From NCBI GenBank assembly GCA_031553495.1, contig JAVBLN010000011.1, positions 1 to 64,000 of the forward strand: a DNA stretch of 64,000 nt, written 5' to 3'. A program made the translations under genes and the position numbers. The number at the start of each line of letters is the position of its first letter. The stretch's first letter is position 1. This DNA is from Pinibacter sp031553495. GTDB lineage: Bacteria; Bacteroidota; Bacteroidia; Chitinophagales; Chitinophagaceae. Under the pieces are notes generated by a model. That model did no database searches and had not been told where the DNA came from. It saw nothing but the letters and a program-made list of their open reading frames with translations. Positions 52,847 through 61,994 of the stretch are shown in pieces.

Positions 52847-53190
52847 GAAATATGGAAATGTGGGTAATATGGAAATATGCTAATTTGAAAATTTGAAAAT
52901 GCCGGGAAACCTTCAATGATTTGCCCCATAGCATATCCACCGTACAAGTGAGTGACACAACGATGCTTAATAGTAGCACTACCGCCGGTCCCCTAAAAAA
53001 ATCTTACTACAACACCATGTATAACAATCTAACCCTCACATTTTCACATTAATAAAGCAGCTCATTCCTGGCCCAGATCTTCAGACCTGCGCTAGTGTGG
53101 GAGATCGTCGAATCATTGAATTATTAAACACTTTCATCACACTGCATTTTCAAATTTTCAAATTAATTTCCACATTTTCACATTCTCACA
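52847..53190. repeat. Intergenic inverted array around a core repeat
   Basis: TATGGAAATGTGGG and AATTTGAAAATTTGAAAATG units (52852-52905) on the left, core copy 15 (52925-52990), CTCACATTTTCACATTAAT (53035-53052), then reverse-complement units (GCATTTTCAAATTTTCAAAT and CACATTTTCACATTCTCACA) at 53146-53193, ending at the stop codon of the rhodanese gene. The two ends could form one long imperfect stem. Confidence 0.75.
52925..52990 (-). repeat. Core repeat, GTG subfamily, copy 15
   Basis: Full minus-strand copy, with GGTGGATATGCTATGG as the right repeat. It lies in the loop part of the 52.9-53.2 kb inverted array. Confidence 0.9.
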
Positions 53191-53514
53191 TTATCCCTCC
53201 ACTTTCGCCTCGCCAAATTTCTCCTGCCAGGCCAGTATGCCGCCTTCAACATTTACAGTGTTAGTAAAGCCTGCGCTCTCCAATAGCTGTGCGGCAGTAG
53301 CGCTTCTTTTTCCACTACGGCAATGAATGATCAGTTCTTCGTTCTTTAAATTTTCAATTTCCTCAATTTGCATAGCCTGAATTTTGCCAAGCGGAATGAG
53401 CGGTACACCAAGATTACTTTCAGCATATTCACTCGGCTCCCTCACATCTATGATGTGTGGCTTTTCGCCGGCATCCAGGCGGGCTTTCAATTCTTCCACG
53501 GTAATATTTGTCAT
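53191..53514 (-). CDS. Single-domain rhodanese
   Basis: 107 residues, one rhodanese fold: IIDVREPSEYAESNLG, then the active loop HCRSGKRSATAAQLL with the catalytic Cys. It transfers sulfane sulfur. It starts 12 nt after the PASTA gene and so is probably in the same transcript. Confidence 0.9.
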   Translation of the reverse strand: MTNITVEELKARLDAGEKPHIIDVREPSEYAESNLGVPLIPLGKIQAMQIEEIENLKNEELIIHCRSGKRSATAAQLLESAGFTNTVNVEGGILAWQEKFGEAKVEG

Positions 53515-53526
53515 ATTATTTTGTAT

Positions 53527-54345
53527 TTAGTAATGAGCACTATTTGAGTCATCTGTACTGATAGAATCCACAACCGGCTTTTGCGCACTCAGCCATATAT
53601 CAATCATTTGCCCCGCACGGATCCTGTTTGTACGTTTGTCTTCGGTAAAGCGTTCCGGGTATTGTTTGTAAATAAACGCGTTTAATGTATCCTGAACGTC
53701 AGCATCCACCACTTGCGCGCCAAACCCAATGCCAGCGGCACTCAACAAGTTTTTCGCTTCCAGGTATGTTTTACCTACAAGATCGGGAACAGCAAGATCT
53801 ACATCCGATAACCCGCTTCCCAAAACCAATGAAATGGCCGAACCCATCGACAATTTTGTTCCCGGCTGAATTTCCTTACCATTGAACAATTGGTTCAACA
53901 CAGAGTTTTTTGCAAAGTCGGGTTTGTATGTGGTATCGCTTATCTTAAATCCAAATTGCCTTACAACAATTTCTGCGTTTCTAAAACTCATTCCCACCAG
54001 GTTGGGCATTATTATTAGCGGCGGCACAGAACGGTTTATGGTAAGGTAAACAGTACGATTCACTTTTACAACTTCTTCAGCCTCAGGAAATTGACGTAAA
54101 ACCATTAGCGGCGGAACGGTATCTCTGTATACTGAATCCTGCACCTCCACATCAAACCCCTGCTGCTCAAGCATTTTTTTTGCTTCCATAAATGATTTTC
54201 CCGTAACAGAAGGTATTTTTAATACCTGGCCGTGCTTGGTAAAAAACTTTAACGATGACAATATTAGTACTATTAATAGCAGGCCAACTATCAATACAAA
54301 TAACATGTTGACCCACAGGGGTTTTCTTGTAAGAAATTTAAACAC
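53527..54345 (-). CDS. PASTA-domain membrane-anchored protein
   Basis: 272 residues. A short cytoplasmic start, one helix (about 13-34), then three PASTA domains (about 42-107 with IPSVTGKSFMEAKKMLEQQGF, 112-178 with MPNLVGMSFRNAEIVVRQFGF and 184-256 with VPDLVGKTYLEAKNLLSAAGI). PASTA domains bind peptidoglycan fragments. No kinase or transpeptidase domain is attached. It sits downstream of ddl, so a cell-wall role is likely. Confidence 0.88.
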   Translation of the reverse strand: MFKFLTRKPLWVNMLFVLIVGLLLIVLILSSLKFFTKHGQVLKIPSVTGKSFMEAKKMLEQQGFDVEVQDSVYRDTVPPLMVLRQFPEAEEVVKVNRTVYLTINRSVPPLIIMPNLVGMSFRNAEIVVRQFGFKISDTTYKPDFAKNSVLNQLFNGKEIQPGTKLSMGSAISLVLGSGLSDVDLAVPDLVGKTYLEAKNLLSAAGIGFGAQVVDADVQDTLNAFIYKQYPERFTEDKRTNRIRAGQMIDIWLSAQKPVVDSISTDDSNSAHY

Positions 54346-54505
54346 TATAAATTGGTTTTGTTTTCAAGGATTGCTTTTCCCTTTAATAATTATCGTCAAA
54401 GAAATGAAAAAAATGTTTTTCCAACAAGGTAAACCCGGTATAGATAAAATTCATTTTTCAATTTCTCATCACATTTCTTTTCATAATTCACACATCACCC
54501 AATGC

Positions 54506-55495
54506 TCATTTACCACTATTTAACGCTTCCTGCAGCAATTCAGTATAAAATTCCTTTAAATCCATGCCGGCAGCTATTACCTGCTGCGGTACAAGACTTC
54601 CGGAAGTTTGTCCGGGCACGGTATTAATTTCCAGCATGTAAGGCTCGCCTTTGGCTTCGTTATATATAAAATCAATACGAACTACTCCGCGGCAGTTAAA
54701 AACCGCATACACTTTTTTTGCCGCCTGGCGAACTTTTTCAGCAATTGCCTCTTCAACCGGCGCCGGAGTTATTTCCTCGCTCTGGCCTTTATACTTTGCT
54801 TCAAAATCGAAAAATTCCGTTTTGCTTCTTATTTCAGTAATTGGCAGCGGTTTAATCTCTCCTTTGGATTTATAAACGCCAATTGTAAATTCCCTTCCCG
54901 CAATAAACTCTTCCACCAGCACCTGTTCGTCTACTATAAATGCCCTTTCCAAAGCCGCCAAAAGATCTTTTTTATCAGTCACCCTGCTCATTCCAATGCT
55001 GGAACCACCATTATTTGGTTTTACAAAAACCGGAAATTGTAATGCAGAACAGATTTCTGCTTCATTTATTTGCGAATGTCTGAACAAATGCAGGCTTTTA
55101 GCCACATGTATACCAGCAAAAGCAGCCACCGCCACAGTATAGCGCTTGTTAAATGTAAGTGAAGAAGTTGCGGCATCACAGGTAGTATACGGAATATTCA
55201 TAAGGTCAAAATAGCTTTGCAGTTTTCCATCTTCACCGGGTGTACCGTGAATGCCAATAAAAACCGCGTCAAATTTTATTTTCCGGTTGTTTATTGTCAG
55301 ACTAAAATCATTTTTGTCAACAGCAATTTTTTCTCCCTTTTCATTATCATAATCCCATGCATCAGGGCGAACATCAATTTTATAAACATTAAATTTTTCT
55401 TTATCCAGGTTCTTTTCTATTGTTATAGCGCTTAAATACGAAATTTCCGCCTCTCCGGAATACCCTCCTGTTACAAAAGCTATATTGGGCTTCAT
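54506..55495 (-). CDS. ddl: D-alanine--D-alanine ligase
   Basis: 329 residues from the ATG at 55495. N-terminal GGYSGEAEISYLSA, the ATP-grasp part with FVKPNNGGSSIGMSRV, VEEFIAGREFTIGV, VVRIDFIYNEAKGEPYMLEINTVPGQTSGSLVPQQ. It joins two D-Ala for peptidoglycan synthesis. The PASTA and rhodanese genes follow on the minus strand, with a 160-nt gap before PASTA. Confidence 0.95.
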   Translation of the reverse strand: MKPNIAFVTGGYSGEAEISYLSAITIEKNLDKEKFNVYKIDVRPDAWDYDNEKGEKIAVDKNDFSLTINNRKIKFDAVFIGIHGTPGEDGKLQSYFDLMNIPYTTCDAATSSLTFNKRYTVAVAAFAGIHVAKSLHLFRHSQINEAEICSALQFPVFVKPNNGGSSIGMSRVTDKKDLLAALERAFIVDEQVLVEEFIAGREFTIGVYKSKGEIKPLPITEIRSKTEFFDFEAKYKGQSEEITPAPVEEAIAEKVRQAAKKVYAVFNCRGVVRIDFIYNEAKGEPYMLEINTVPGQTSGSLVPQQVIAAGMDLKEFYTELLQEALNSGK

Positions 55496-55988
55496 GAAGT
55501 TTAACTTAGTTTGATGATGAAATAATCTATTATTAATCAAATATCAAACCTAAAATCCAAAATTCAAAAGTCAAAAAGAAAAGCGCCTAATAATTGAATT
55601 AGAATTTTTGAATTTGTTTGCAGTGTTCATCAAAACTCATCACTCTGTCACTTATTACTCATAACTTTTTTGTAACCGGCAGTAGTGCTACTATTAAACA
55701 TCGTTGTGTCACTCACTTGTACGGCAGTAATGCTATTGGGCGGGTGATGAGTTTTGAGTTATGGGTTATGAGTGCTTTTGTTTTGGCTTGCAATCAGCGT
55801 ACAAAGCACTCTCAATTCTCAACTCTCAATTCTCCATTTATTTAACCACTTTCAATTTTCAACTATAAAAAATGACCACCCGTTACCGGATGGCCATAAT
55901 TTTCAATGAAACCATTTGTATACTACCCTATAAGTTTGGCTGCTATACTTAATTTGTGACTGGTAAGTATACTACAGCTCTACAATAA
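55496..55988. other. Intergenic region with inverted arrays around a core repeat
   Basis: ATCAAATATCAAACCTAAAA units (55538-55570), CAAAACTCATCACTCTGTCA and TTATTACTCATAACTT units (55629-55668), core copy 16 (55673-55745), then the reverse complement GATGAGTTTTGAGTTATGGG (55746-55770), a GAGTGCTTTTGTTTTGG module and TCTCAATTCTCAACTCTC units (55810-55860). There is no gene. Confidence 0.72.
55673..55745 (+). repeat. Core repeat, GTG subfamily, copy 16
   Basis: Full copy flanked on both sides by inverted ACTCATAACT arrays. Confidence 0.9.
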
Positions 55989-57038
55989 TTATTGATTAAG
56001 AACGATTATTGTTAATCTAGACGACATTGCATTTTGGTCATTGATGTCGGAACCTGTATATACTATGGGTTGATTATTATGCGGTATAATATTAAACTTG
56101 GTATTATTAAACCAACTTTTGGCTTTTAGTTCTATCGTATGCATTCCTGCCGGTAAATCATAAAACGTTTTGGACGCTGTGCTATAGTTGCCCAAATTAT
56201 GGAGAACACCAGTAGTTCCATCTGGCGAATCACATCCCGAATAATAGGAGGATACTCTTTTATATTCGTCTAGATATAAATCAATGGATCCTTGAACCGG
56301 GTGATTAATTTCAGCGGGTAGCCCTACTGCGGAATATGTTATCATTAATGTTGAAGGCTTGGCTAAAATAATGGTTTTCTTTTCAATAAGGGAAGCCGTG
56401 TAACCTTTATTTATAATTATCGGATTGTTGTTTATATATTCATACACTGCACTAACTGCACCTGGTGATGAAGTTGCTGGCTGCCAACGTACATTGCCTG
56501 AACCATCTGTGGTCATTATTGAATTAGGATCACCAGCTTTTATATCCACAGTAAGATTGTTTAAGGAGGCTTTAGTATTGCCGCCCAATGCTACTGTATT
56601 CTTAGGGGATGTAACATCATAGGCTTTTGCCCTTACAGTATTAATAATACTGTCATGCAGTATGGTATTATGTTGATACCATTTTGTTACACTGTCACGT
56701 ATTACTTGAACTATACTGGAAGCATCCACTGCACATAAGCTAACCCATTTGCTATCGTTCCAAACTTCCACACATTTGGTGTCGAGGTTGTAAATAGTAA
56801 GTCCCCGTGCTTCAGCTTTAGTAACATTCAATGTGTCCGAAATGGTATTTCGCTGGGTCGTTGTTAACTGAGGCAGGCGCAGACCACCATACATATTGGT
56901 GCTGTAATTTCCAACAACCTTTAATACTGAATAAGCTTCGGGTTTTGTAATGCCGCCAACTGTTTGCTGGGCATGAAGTGCGCCAATTTGCAGAATTAAT
57001 AAAAAAACGGTCATTAATAGTAAATACGTTCTTTTCAT
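55989..57038 (-). CDS. Exported protein of a T9SS-type surface operon
   Basis: 349 residues from the ATG at 57038, giving a signal peptide (to LHAQ). A head part resembling Bacteroidota cell-surface proteins (YGGLRLPQLTTTQRNTISDT and AEARGLTIYNLDTKCVEVWNDSKWVSLC, a pattern common in tail-fibre-like or Fibrobacter-type surface proteins) and a beta-rich C-terminal part (about 225-349). No sorting domain was recognised at its end. It is the third gene of a minus-strand unit with 57172 and 58280. Confidence 0.55.
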   Translation of the reverse strand: MKRTYLLLMTVFLLILQIGALHAQQTVGGITKPEAYSVLKVVGNYSTNMYGGLRLPQLTTTQRNTISDTLNVTKAEARGLTIYNLDTKCVEVWNDSKWVSLCAVDASSIVQVIRDSVTKWYQHNTILHDSIINTVRAKAYDVTSPKNTVALGGNTKASLNNLTVDIKAGDPNSIMTTDGSGNVRWQPATSSPGAVSAVYEYINNNPIIINKGYTASLIEKKTIILAKPSTLMITYSAVGLPAEINHPVQGSIDLYLDEYKRVSSYYSGCDSPDGTTGVLHNLGNYSTASKTFYDLPAGMHTIELKAKSWFNNTKFNIIPHNNQPIVYTGSDINDQNAMSSRLTIIVLNQ

Positions 57039-57171
57039 GTGTGTAAGGTTTTGCTTTTTGATTTTTTTGTTAGGAATGTTGATCCAAATTTTGCAACGGC
57101 TGTTTGCACTGCCTGTTGGGAAATATTTCATAAACTGAAAAATTTGTTTTGAATAATTTTATTGTAACTGA

Positions 57172-58263
57172 TTACATTTTTACTATAAGTACAGATTTAA
57201 GCAGTTTATCTTTTTGCCATACATGCACCGTATAATTACCTGATGCCAGGTTGTTTAAATACACAGGCTGCTTACTGCTTACATTTGGCTTATCGAGCAA
57301 CAGCGCTCCTTGCATGGAATACACTTTTATACGAACAGGATTATTTATACCCTTCACTGAAATTTGAGATGTAACTAAAGTTGGGTATACTGTAACATCG
57401 CCGTAGCCGCAATTGATTGAAACAGTTTTTGTTTTATCAATCTGAGATTTTCCATCTGTGTCTACACAACGCAAGCGATACTGATAAGCTCCATCTGCCA
57501 ATTGTTTATCAATAAAACTATAGGCAGCAGTACCAGGGTTGAATGCTACGGAGCCTACTTTTCCAAAGGTTCTGCCATCAATGGAACGTTCCACTTCAAA
57601 ATGGTCGAACTTAACCGCGTTTTCCGCTGTCCATTTCACAAGAACATTATTGCAATCCACTTTTTGAGCATCAAATGAGGATATCTTTACAGGAAGTGGA
57701 GAGGATGGCGCCACATGCAATCCAAAATACTGACCAGTAGTTACTCCCTCAAGAGAAACCACTGTTGGTGTAGCATTATGTACAAGATTGGCCGTAATAT
57801 TGGCTGCATCATCTTCTTTTGTATCGGGATCTATAGTTGATTTAACACCTTTAAGAAAAAAAGCAAACTCAACTGTACCTAAATTGGGATCTATATCCAC
57901 TGTATGAACAAAAGTAATATTACCCTGTTTTACAATGGGAGTTGCTATACCCGGTATTGATGCCACTACACCATCTGTATTCCGGGTTGTAAGGCCATCA
58001 AATTGCAAATATCCTTCCGGCCACGAAATGTTTATTTTCAACTGTTCCGCAGGAATCTTTGCACTAGCTCCGGCATTAAAAAAATAGCCCACAACCTTTA
58101 TTCTGCTATTCTCATCCACACTACTACCTGAAGCAGGCGTCAAAAAAGTAAAGCCGGGAGTAGCTCCTTCAAGCATTTGAGCTTTTACATTAATAGTGCT
58201 ACAAATTGTTACAATAAAAATCCCCAAAAAAAACAAATACTTTCTCATTATATTTTTTTTCAT
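57172..58263 (-). CDS. T9SS type A sorting-domain surface protein
   Basis: 363 residues from the ATG at 58263. Signal peptide (to VKAQ), a beta-sandwich (about 35-180), a fibronectin-like segment (LPVKISSFDAQKVDCNNVLVKWTAENAVKFDHFEVERSIDG, a signature of many Bacteroidota surface proteins) and a C-terminal domain (YPTLVTSQISVKGI, later GNYTVHVWQKDKLLKSVLIVKM), the type A T9SS sorting signal. It is secreted and probably anchored at the cell surface. It follows the gene at 58280 by 16 nt. Confidence 0.82.
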   Translation of the reverse strand: MKKNIMRKYLFFLGIFIVTICSTINVKAQMLEGATPGFTFLTPASGSSVDENSRIKVVGYFFNAGASAKIPAEQLKINISWPEGYLQFDGLTTRNTDGVVASIPGIATPIVKQGNITFVHTVDIDPNLGTVEFAFFLKGVKSTIDPDTKEDDAANITANLVHNATPTVVSLEGVTTGQYFGLHVAPSSPLPVKISSFDAQKVDCNNVLVKWTAENAVKFDHFEVERSIDGRTFGKVGSVAFNPGTAAYSFIDKQLADGAYQYRLRCVDTDGKSQIDKTKTVSINCGYGDVTVYPTLVTSQISVKGINNPVRIKVYSMQGALLLDKPNVSSKQPVYLNNLASGNYTVHVWQKDKLLKSVLIVKM

Positions 58264-58279
58264 GTCAATTATTTTAGTT

Positions 58280-59743
58280 TTACTTTTTGATATCTGCCGA
58301 AGTAGATACACTATTATTGGTAGTTACAGTTTCCCCGCCTGATCCTCCTACTATGGTTCCGGCGATAGTTGTGTGCGCGGATGCTTTAATTGTTGGTTTT
58401 ACTTTAACAGTTACGCCAATTGTTGAGAGGTTATATGCAGTAATAATACTGTTTGTCTTAAACGAATAGTAAAGTGGCGTAGTAGTAAATGTCCAGTTGG
58501 GATTATTTACATTAATAACACTACCGTTATCAATTGAATTAATAGTTTTATCGAATACAATATCAAAATATGCGTTTTGGGTTAGCCTGAATTCAATTTC
58601 AGATCCATTGGTTGATATACCGTTTATTTCTCTCAGATATATAACCATGTTACGTTCAGTTGTAACCGGCGGTGTTTGTAATTGGAACGTGCTGGATGCC
58701 CAATCGAACGAAGCTATCAAATCAGGAGCTGACGCTGCTTTACTTCTTTTAGTGTACCATGCTTCATTGGCAGTGGCGCTGGTTGGCAGAGAAGTATAAG
58801 AAAGAGCGTTTCTTTCTGTTGAGCCAACGATGGTACTTACTGAAAATGCATTAACCTGCCAGGCATCCAAAGATGCCAGTGAACCCGTGTTGTTGGGAGA
58901 TGTGCCATAACGTGTTACATAATTGGCACTGGTTTTAAAACCAGACTGGTTTGTAACAGTGTTATGCTGCAGGGATATATTAGCACCACCGCTGTTATTT
59001 GCAAAAATGTTCCATGTGCGGCCCATACCATCTGTACCAACTTCTACCGATGTGCTGTAATTATAATCATTAACATTTACATGAACTGTATTTGTAGCAA
59101 CAGGTGTGATAGTAGCAGGTGTAAAATCCGCTACGGCTTTACCCACCGGAAAATCGAACGATGTGCTGAATTTCTCTTTTACCAAATGGCCCTGAGATGG
59201 CGATACTACAAACTTTGTAAGATCAGCGCCACTAATATTACCCTTTTCGCCAATGGTCATATCTTTATCATTTAAAACTAAATGACCTTGTGTGAATATT
59301 AAATTAGACCCTGTGCGTGAATGCGAATTAGTAAGGGAAACACCGGCTCCATTATCTATTTCCATCACAGGTATGGTATTTTTAAGATCAGCACCGCTGT
59401 TGCCTCCATCTAACGATTGAGGACGAGGCGCATCTACCGGTGCGGGTTTAAAAACAATGCGGCCTGAACCTTCACCAAGCGAATATAATTCACCGTTAGC
59501 TTTACGCCCCATAATTTGTGCTCCCGGCGCCATAACAAAATTCCTGCCTCCGAATATAAAAAGAGAGCCGTCTTCAATGATCATGACACTATTTGCATCC
59601 AGGTAAACATCCTGATCGCATTCCACATTTCCCGAAACTACAAACGACCTGTCATAATACTGAGCATGCACTTTTTGTGAGCATATTATGCATAACAATA
59701 GGAATAGCGCTCCAATTGTTTTTGCAAGTAGATTTCGAATCAT
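58280..59743 (-). CDS. Large exported beta-helix-like surface protein
   Basis: 487 residues from the ATG at 59743. Signal peptide to VHAQ (about residue 28), then a beta-rich protein whose start (VECDQDVYLDANSVMIIEDGSLFIFGGRNFVMAPGAQIMG) suggests short parallel-strand turns, followed by long Thr/Asn/Ser-rich stretches. No sorting domain was recognised. It is the first gene of the operon. A TTTTAAG/CTTAAAA hairpin (59761-59778) lies in its leader. Confidence 0.6.
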   Translation of the reverse strand: MIRNLLAKTIGALFLLLCIICSQKVHAQYYDRSFVVSGNVECDQDVYLDANSVMIIEDGSLFIFGGRNFVMAPGAQIMGRKANGELYSLGEGSGRIVFKPAPVDAPRPQSLDGGNSGADLKNTIPVMEIDNGAGVSLTNSHSRTGSNLIFTQGHLVLNDKDMTIGEKGNISGADLTKFVVSPSQGHLVKEKFSTSFDFPVGKAVADFTPATITPVATNTVHVNVNDYNYSTSVEVGTDGMGRTWNIFANNSGGANISLQHNTVTNQSGFKTSANYVTRYGTSPNNTGSLASLDAWQVNAFSVSTIVGSTERNALSYTSLPTSATANEAWYTKRSKAASAPDLIASFDWASSTFQLQTPPVTTERNMVIYLREINGISTNGSEIEFRLTQNAYFDIVFDKTINSIDNGSVINVNNPNWTFTTTPLYYSFKTNSIITAYNLSTIGVTVKVKPTIKASAHTTIAGTIVGGSGGETVTTNNSVSTSADIKK

Positions 59744-60559
59744 AATAATTAATTGTTGTTTTTTAAGTGAGCTTAAAACAAGAATCACAACGTTTTTTGC
59801 TATGCAAAAAGAATTAGAATAAATTCATGGAATTATTACTACATCAATAGGATGTTGATACATTTTAATAACCCTTTCTTTTTGTTTGGATGAATAAATT
59901 ATTGTACTTCCGGAAAATACAACCACTTATACAGTCATCAGCGGCACACAAAAAAACGCGTGATATTACAGCGCTTAATGTAAGCTGGTCAATAATAATT
60001 AGTGATATCTAATCTAATTACCGGTTTAAATGAGCAGGTTGATTCAATGGAGATGAAAAATTAAAAAGAACAAAACGTTGAAGCAGTTAGCCAGATTTTT
60101 TTAGTTTGCATGTCTTGTTTATAAAGAATAACAAGCCATGCCGGGAATGGAATAATTTCATGGGATAGACTTATTTAGTTAAACAATCAGGTAAACACAT
60201 TTCAATTCAACACATTACTCAAGCTCTTCCTGATGTAAAACTATTGTAGATAACACCTTCGCCAGTTTGAAATCCATTAAACTATGTTTGAGAAAAATTT
60301 TTTGTAGTTTGCCACCATAGCAAATAGGACTTTCCGCATAATAGAACTGTCCTTTCTAAATAATACGGGGAAACGAATTTGAAAATGTGCTAATTTGAAA
60401 ATTTGAAAATGCGTTGTGATGAAATTGTTTATATAATAGTCTGAATTAGGATTTACCAGATTATAAAATTAATGGATGTTGTTTTCCTAGTCAATCCAAA
60501 CCCTCTAACCATAAATCCTTTAATCCAACAAATCCAAATTCTGACAACATTCTCATCCG

Positions 60560-60648
60560 TTATTTCGAGCACGATAGTTTAATGTTGCATAAAATAAAAT
60601 ATCGCAACTTATAATACCCATACCCTTCGAGAAATCTCAGCAGTAACT
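60560..60648 (+). repeat. CGTTATTTCGAGCACG...GAGAAATCTC repeat
   Basis: Homologous to 1955-2038: both have a GAGCACG start, a GTTGC...AAAATAT.GCAAC hairpin, a TATAATA and a GA.AAATCTC end. This resembles the CGTCATTTCGA...GAGAAATCTC intergenic element seen in many Bacteroidota. Confidence 0.65.
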
Positions 60649-60684
60649 GAAACCTTGAATGTTGCTAAAAGCAACGGTATAGTG

Positions 60685-60707
60685 CTGCAAGGCTTGCAGC
60701 CTTGCAG
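60685..60707. repeat. Hairpin repeat CTGCAAGGCT / AGCCTTGCAG, second copy
   Basis: A perfect 10-bp stem with loop TGC, flanked by AGCGTGAATA as in the inverted copy at 10735-10757. Confidence 0.75.
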
Positions 60708-60810
60708 AGCGTGAATAAATGGAGAGTGGAGAATTGAGAATGCTTTATACACTGATTGCTAGCCAATACAAAAGCACTCATAACTCATAACTCATAACTC
60801 ATAACTCACA

Positions 60811-60880
60811 ACCCGCTCACTAGCATTCCTGCCGTACAAGTGAGTGACACAACGATGCTTAATAGTAGCACTACCGCTGA
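60811..60880 (-). repeat. Core repeat, GTG subfamily, copy 17
   Basis: Full minus-strand copy. The left end runs into a C/A-rich tail (CCCCCCCACAAAAAAAATG), and the right end into repeated ACTCATAACTCATAACTC. Confidence 0.9.
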
Positions 60881-60950
60881 TTCCCCCCCACAAAAAAAAT
60901 GAACATTTTTGCTGTGTAAAATAGATTAAATTATAGCCGCGGAACCAAGA

Positions 60951-61961
60951 TCATTTGTTTACGAACACGCTTGGAGTTATGCGAAACTTTTGCTTAAAAG
61001 CGGTGGCAAAATTAGCAGGACTTGAAAAACCTACCGAAAAAGCGACATCCTTTACAGACATGCCAATGCTTAACAACTCCTTTGCTTCCATCAGCCGGCA
61101 ATGCTGATAATATTGGTAGTATGGCATGTTAAAGATCTTTTTAAAAAGATAACTGAACTTCGATACGCTCATACAGGCTTCCTTGGCCATATCTTCAATG
61201 TGTGGGCAAGGTTCGCTAAAATCTTTAATCAATAAATTTTTTATTTGTACCATGCGGGCAGTTTCAAGAACATTTGTTTCCTGGATCAGTTTCTCATTTT
61301 GCCGCTTAATAGTTTGTAGCAACCGGGCGATCAATTGAAAAATGGTTCCCTGCAGAAAAATTTTTTCAATTTCCGGCGAAAGGGTATTACGAAAAGCGGC
61401 ATCTATCATGTCGATCATTGAAGTACTCATGGATGAATAGCCGCTTAATGACGCGATTGTAGCGCCATTTTCGGTATCGCTTTGAACGGGCATCAGAAAT
61501 AACTTTTTGTCAAGCGCCGCTACCGGCATCCGAACGAATAATGTTGAATATTTTTTACTGCCCGGGAGGATTTTTATTATCGAAGGAACATCGGATGTAG
61601 CATAACAAATATTTTGGGCGGATGATATGCCCAATGGTACATATTTTTTGCTTTGATTAGAAAAATTATGAAAAAGAATATCTTCATTTAAGGTAAAAAT
61701 AAAATGGTAATGCTCTGCTGAGGTGCTATTTCGTTTTATCCATATATGCTGTTTAGCCAAACCATATACTTTTATTAATTGAATATTATCTTGTAAATAG
61801 AAGAACTCAAACTGAACATTCATAGCGTCATTGTCAACAAAAACCCCATTCTCACGTCTTGATACGCCGGTGCAAAATATATCCATGAGCGACCGGTAAA
61901 GCGCATCAACACTTTCTGTTTTGATGTCCCATATTATGGAATGAGATGTCTGCTTACTCAT
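60951..61961 (-). CDS. AraC-family transcriptional regulator
   Basis: 336 residues from the ATG at 61961. The last 100 residues form the double helix-turn-helix (EDMAKEACMSVSKFSYLFKKIFN then LLSIGMSVKDVAFSVGFSSPANFATAFKQKFRITPSVF). The N-terminal 230 residues are a sensor of no recognised family. It is flanked by core repeats and is not linked to an obvious target gene. A TTCACT/AGTGAA palindrome lies 240 nt upstream. Confidence 0.88.
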   Translation of the reverse strand: MSKQTSHSIIWDIKTESVDALYRSLMDIFCTGVSRRENGVFVDNDAMNVQFEFFYLQDNIQLIKVYGLAKQHIWIKRNSTSAEHYHFIFTLNEDILFHNFSNQSKKYVPLGISSAQNICYATSDVPSIIKILPGSKKYSTLFVRMPVAALDKKLFLMPVQSDTENGATIASLSGYSSMSTSMIDMIDAAFRNTLSPEIEKIFLQGTIFQLIARLLQTIKRQNEKLIQETNVLETARMVQIKNLLIKDFSEPCPHIEDMAKEACMSVSKFSYLFKKIFNMPYYQYYQHCRLMEAKELLSIGMSVKDVAFSVGFSSPANFATAFKQKFRITPSVFVNK

Positions 61962-61994
61962 ACATTCTGTTTGTTGTATAAAATATATCATTAT

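Larger units (their letters stand above)
59744..60950. other. 1.2-kb intergenic region with several repeat modules
   Basis: A leader hairpin (59761-59778) and a TTTTTGC/GCAAAAA dyad (about 59793-59810) near the surface operon start. AATTTGAAAATTTGAAAATG units (60380-60412), the CGTTATTTCGAGCACG...GAGAAATCTC unit (60560-60648), the CTGCAAGGCT hairpin (60685-60707), ACTCATAACTCATAACTC arrays (60776-60810) and core copy 17 follow. No gene is recognised. Confidence 0.65.

Noticed and set aside
2073..60880. Core repeats as a CRISPR array
   Set aside because: Copies are kilobases apart, in both orientations, with no regular spacers and no cas genes.
2073..60880. Core repeats as integron attC sites
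   Set aside because: The GTTGTGT/GTTGCGT motif does not match the GTTRRRY core, no integrase is present, and the genes between copies are ordinary chromosomal genes in both orientations.
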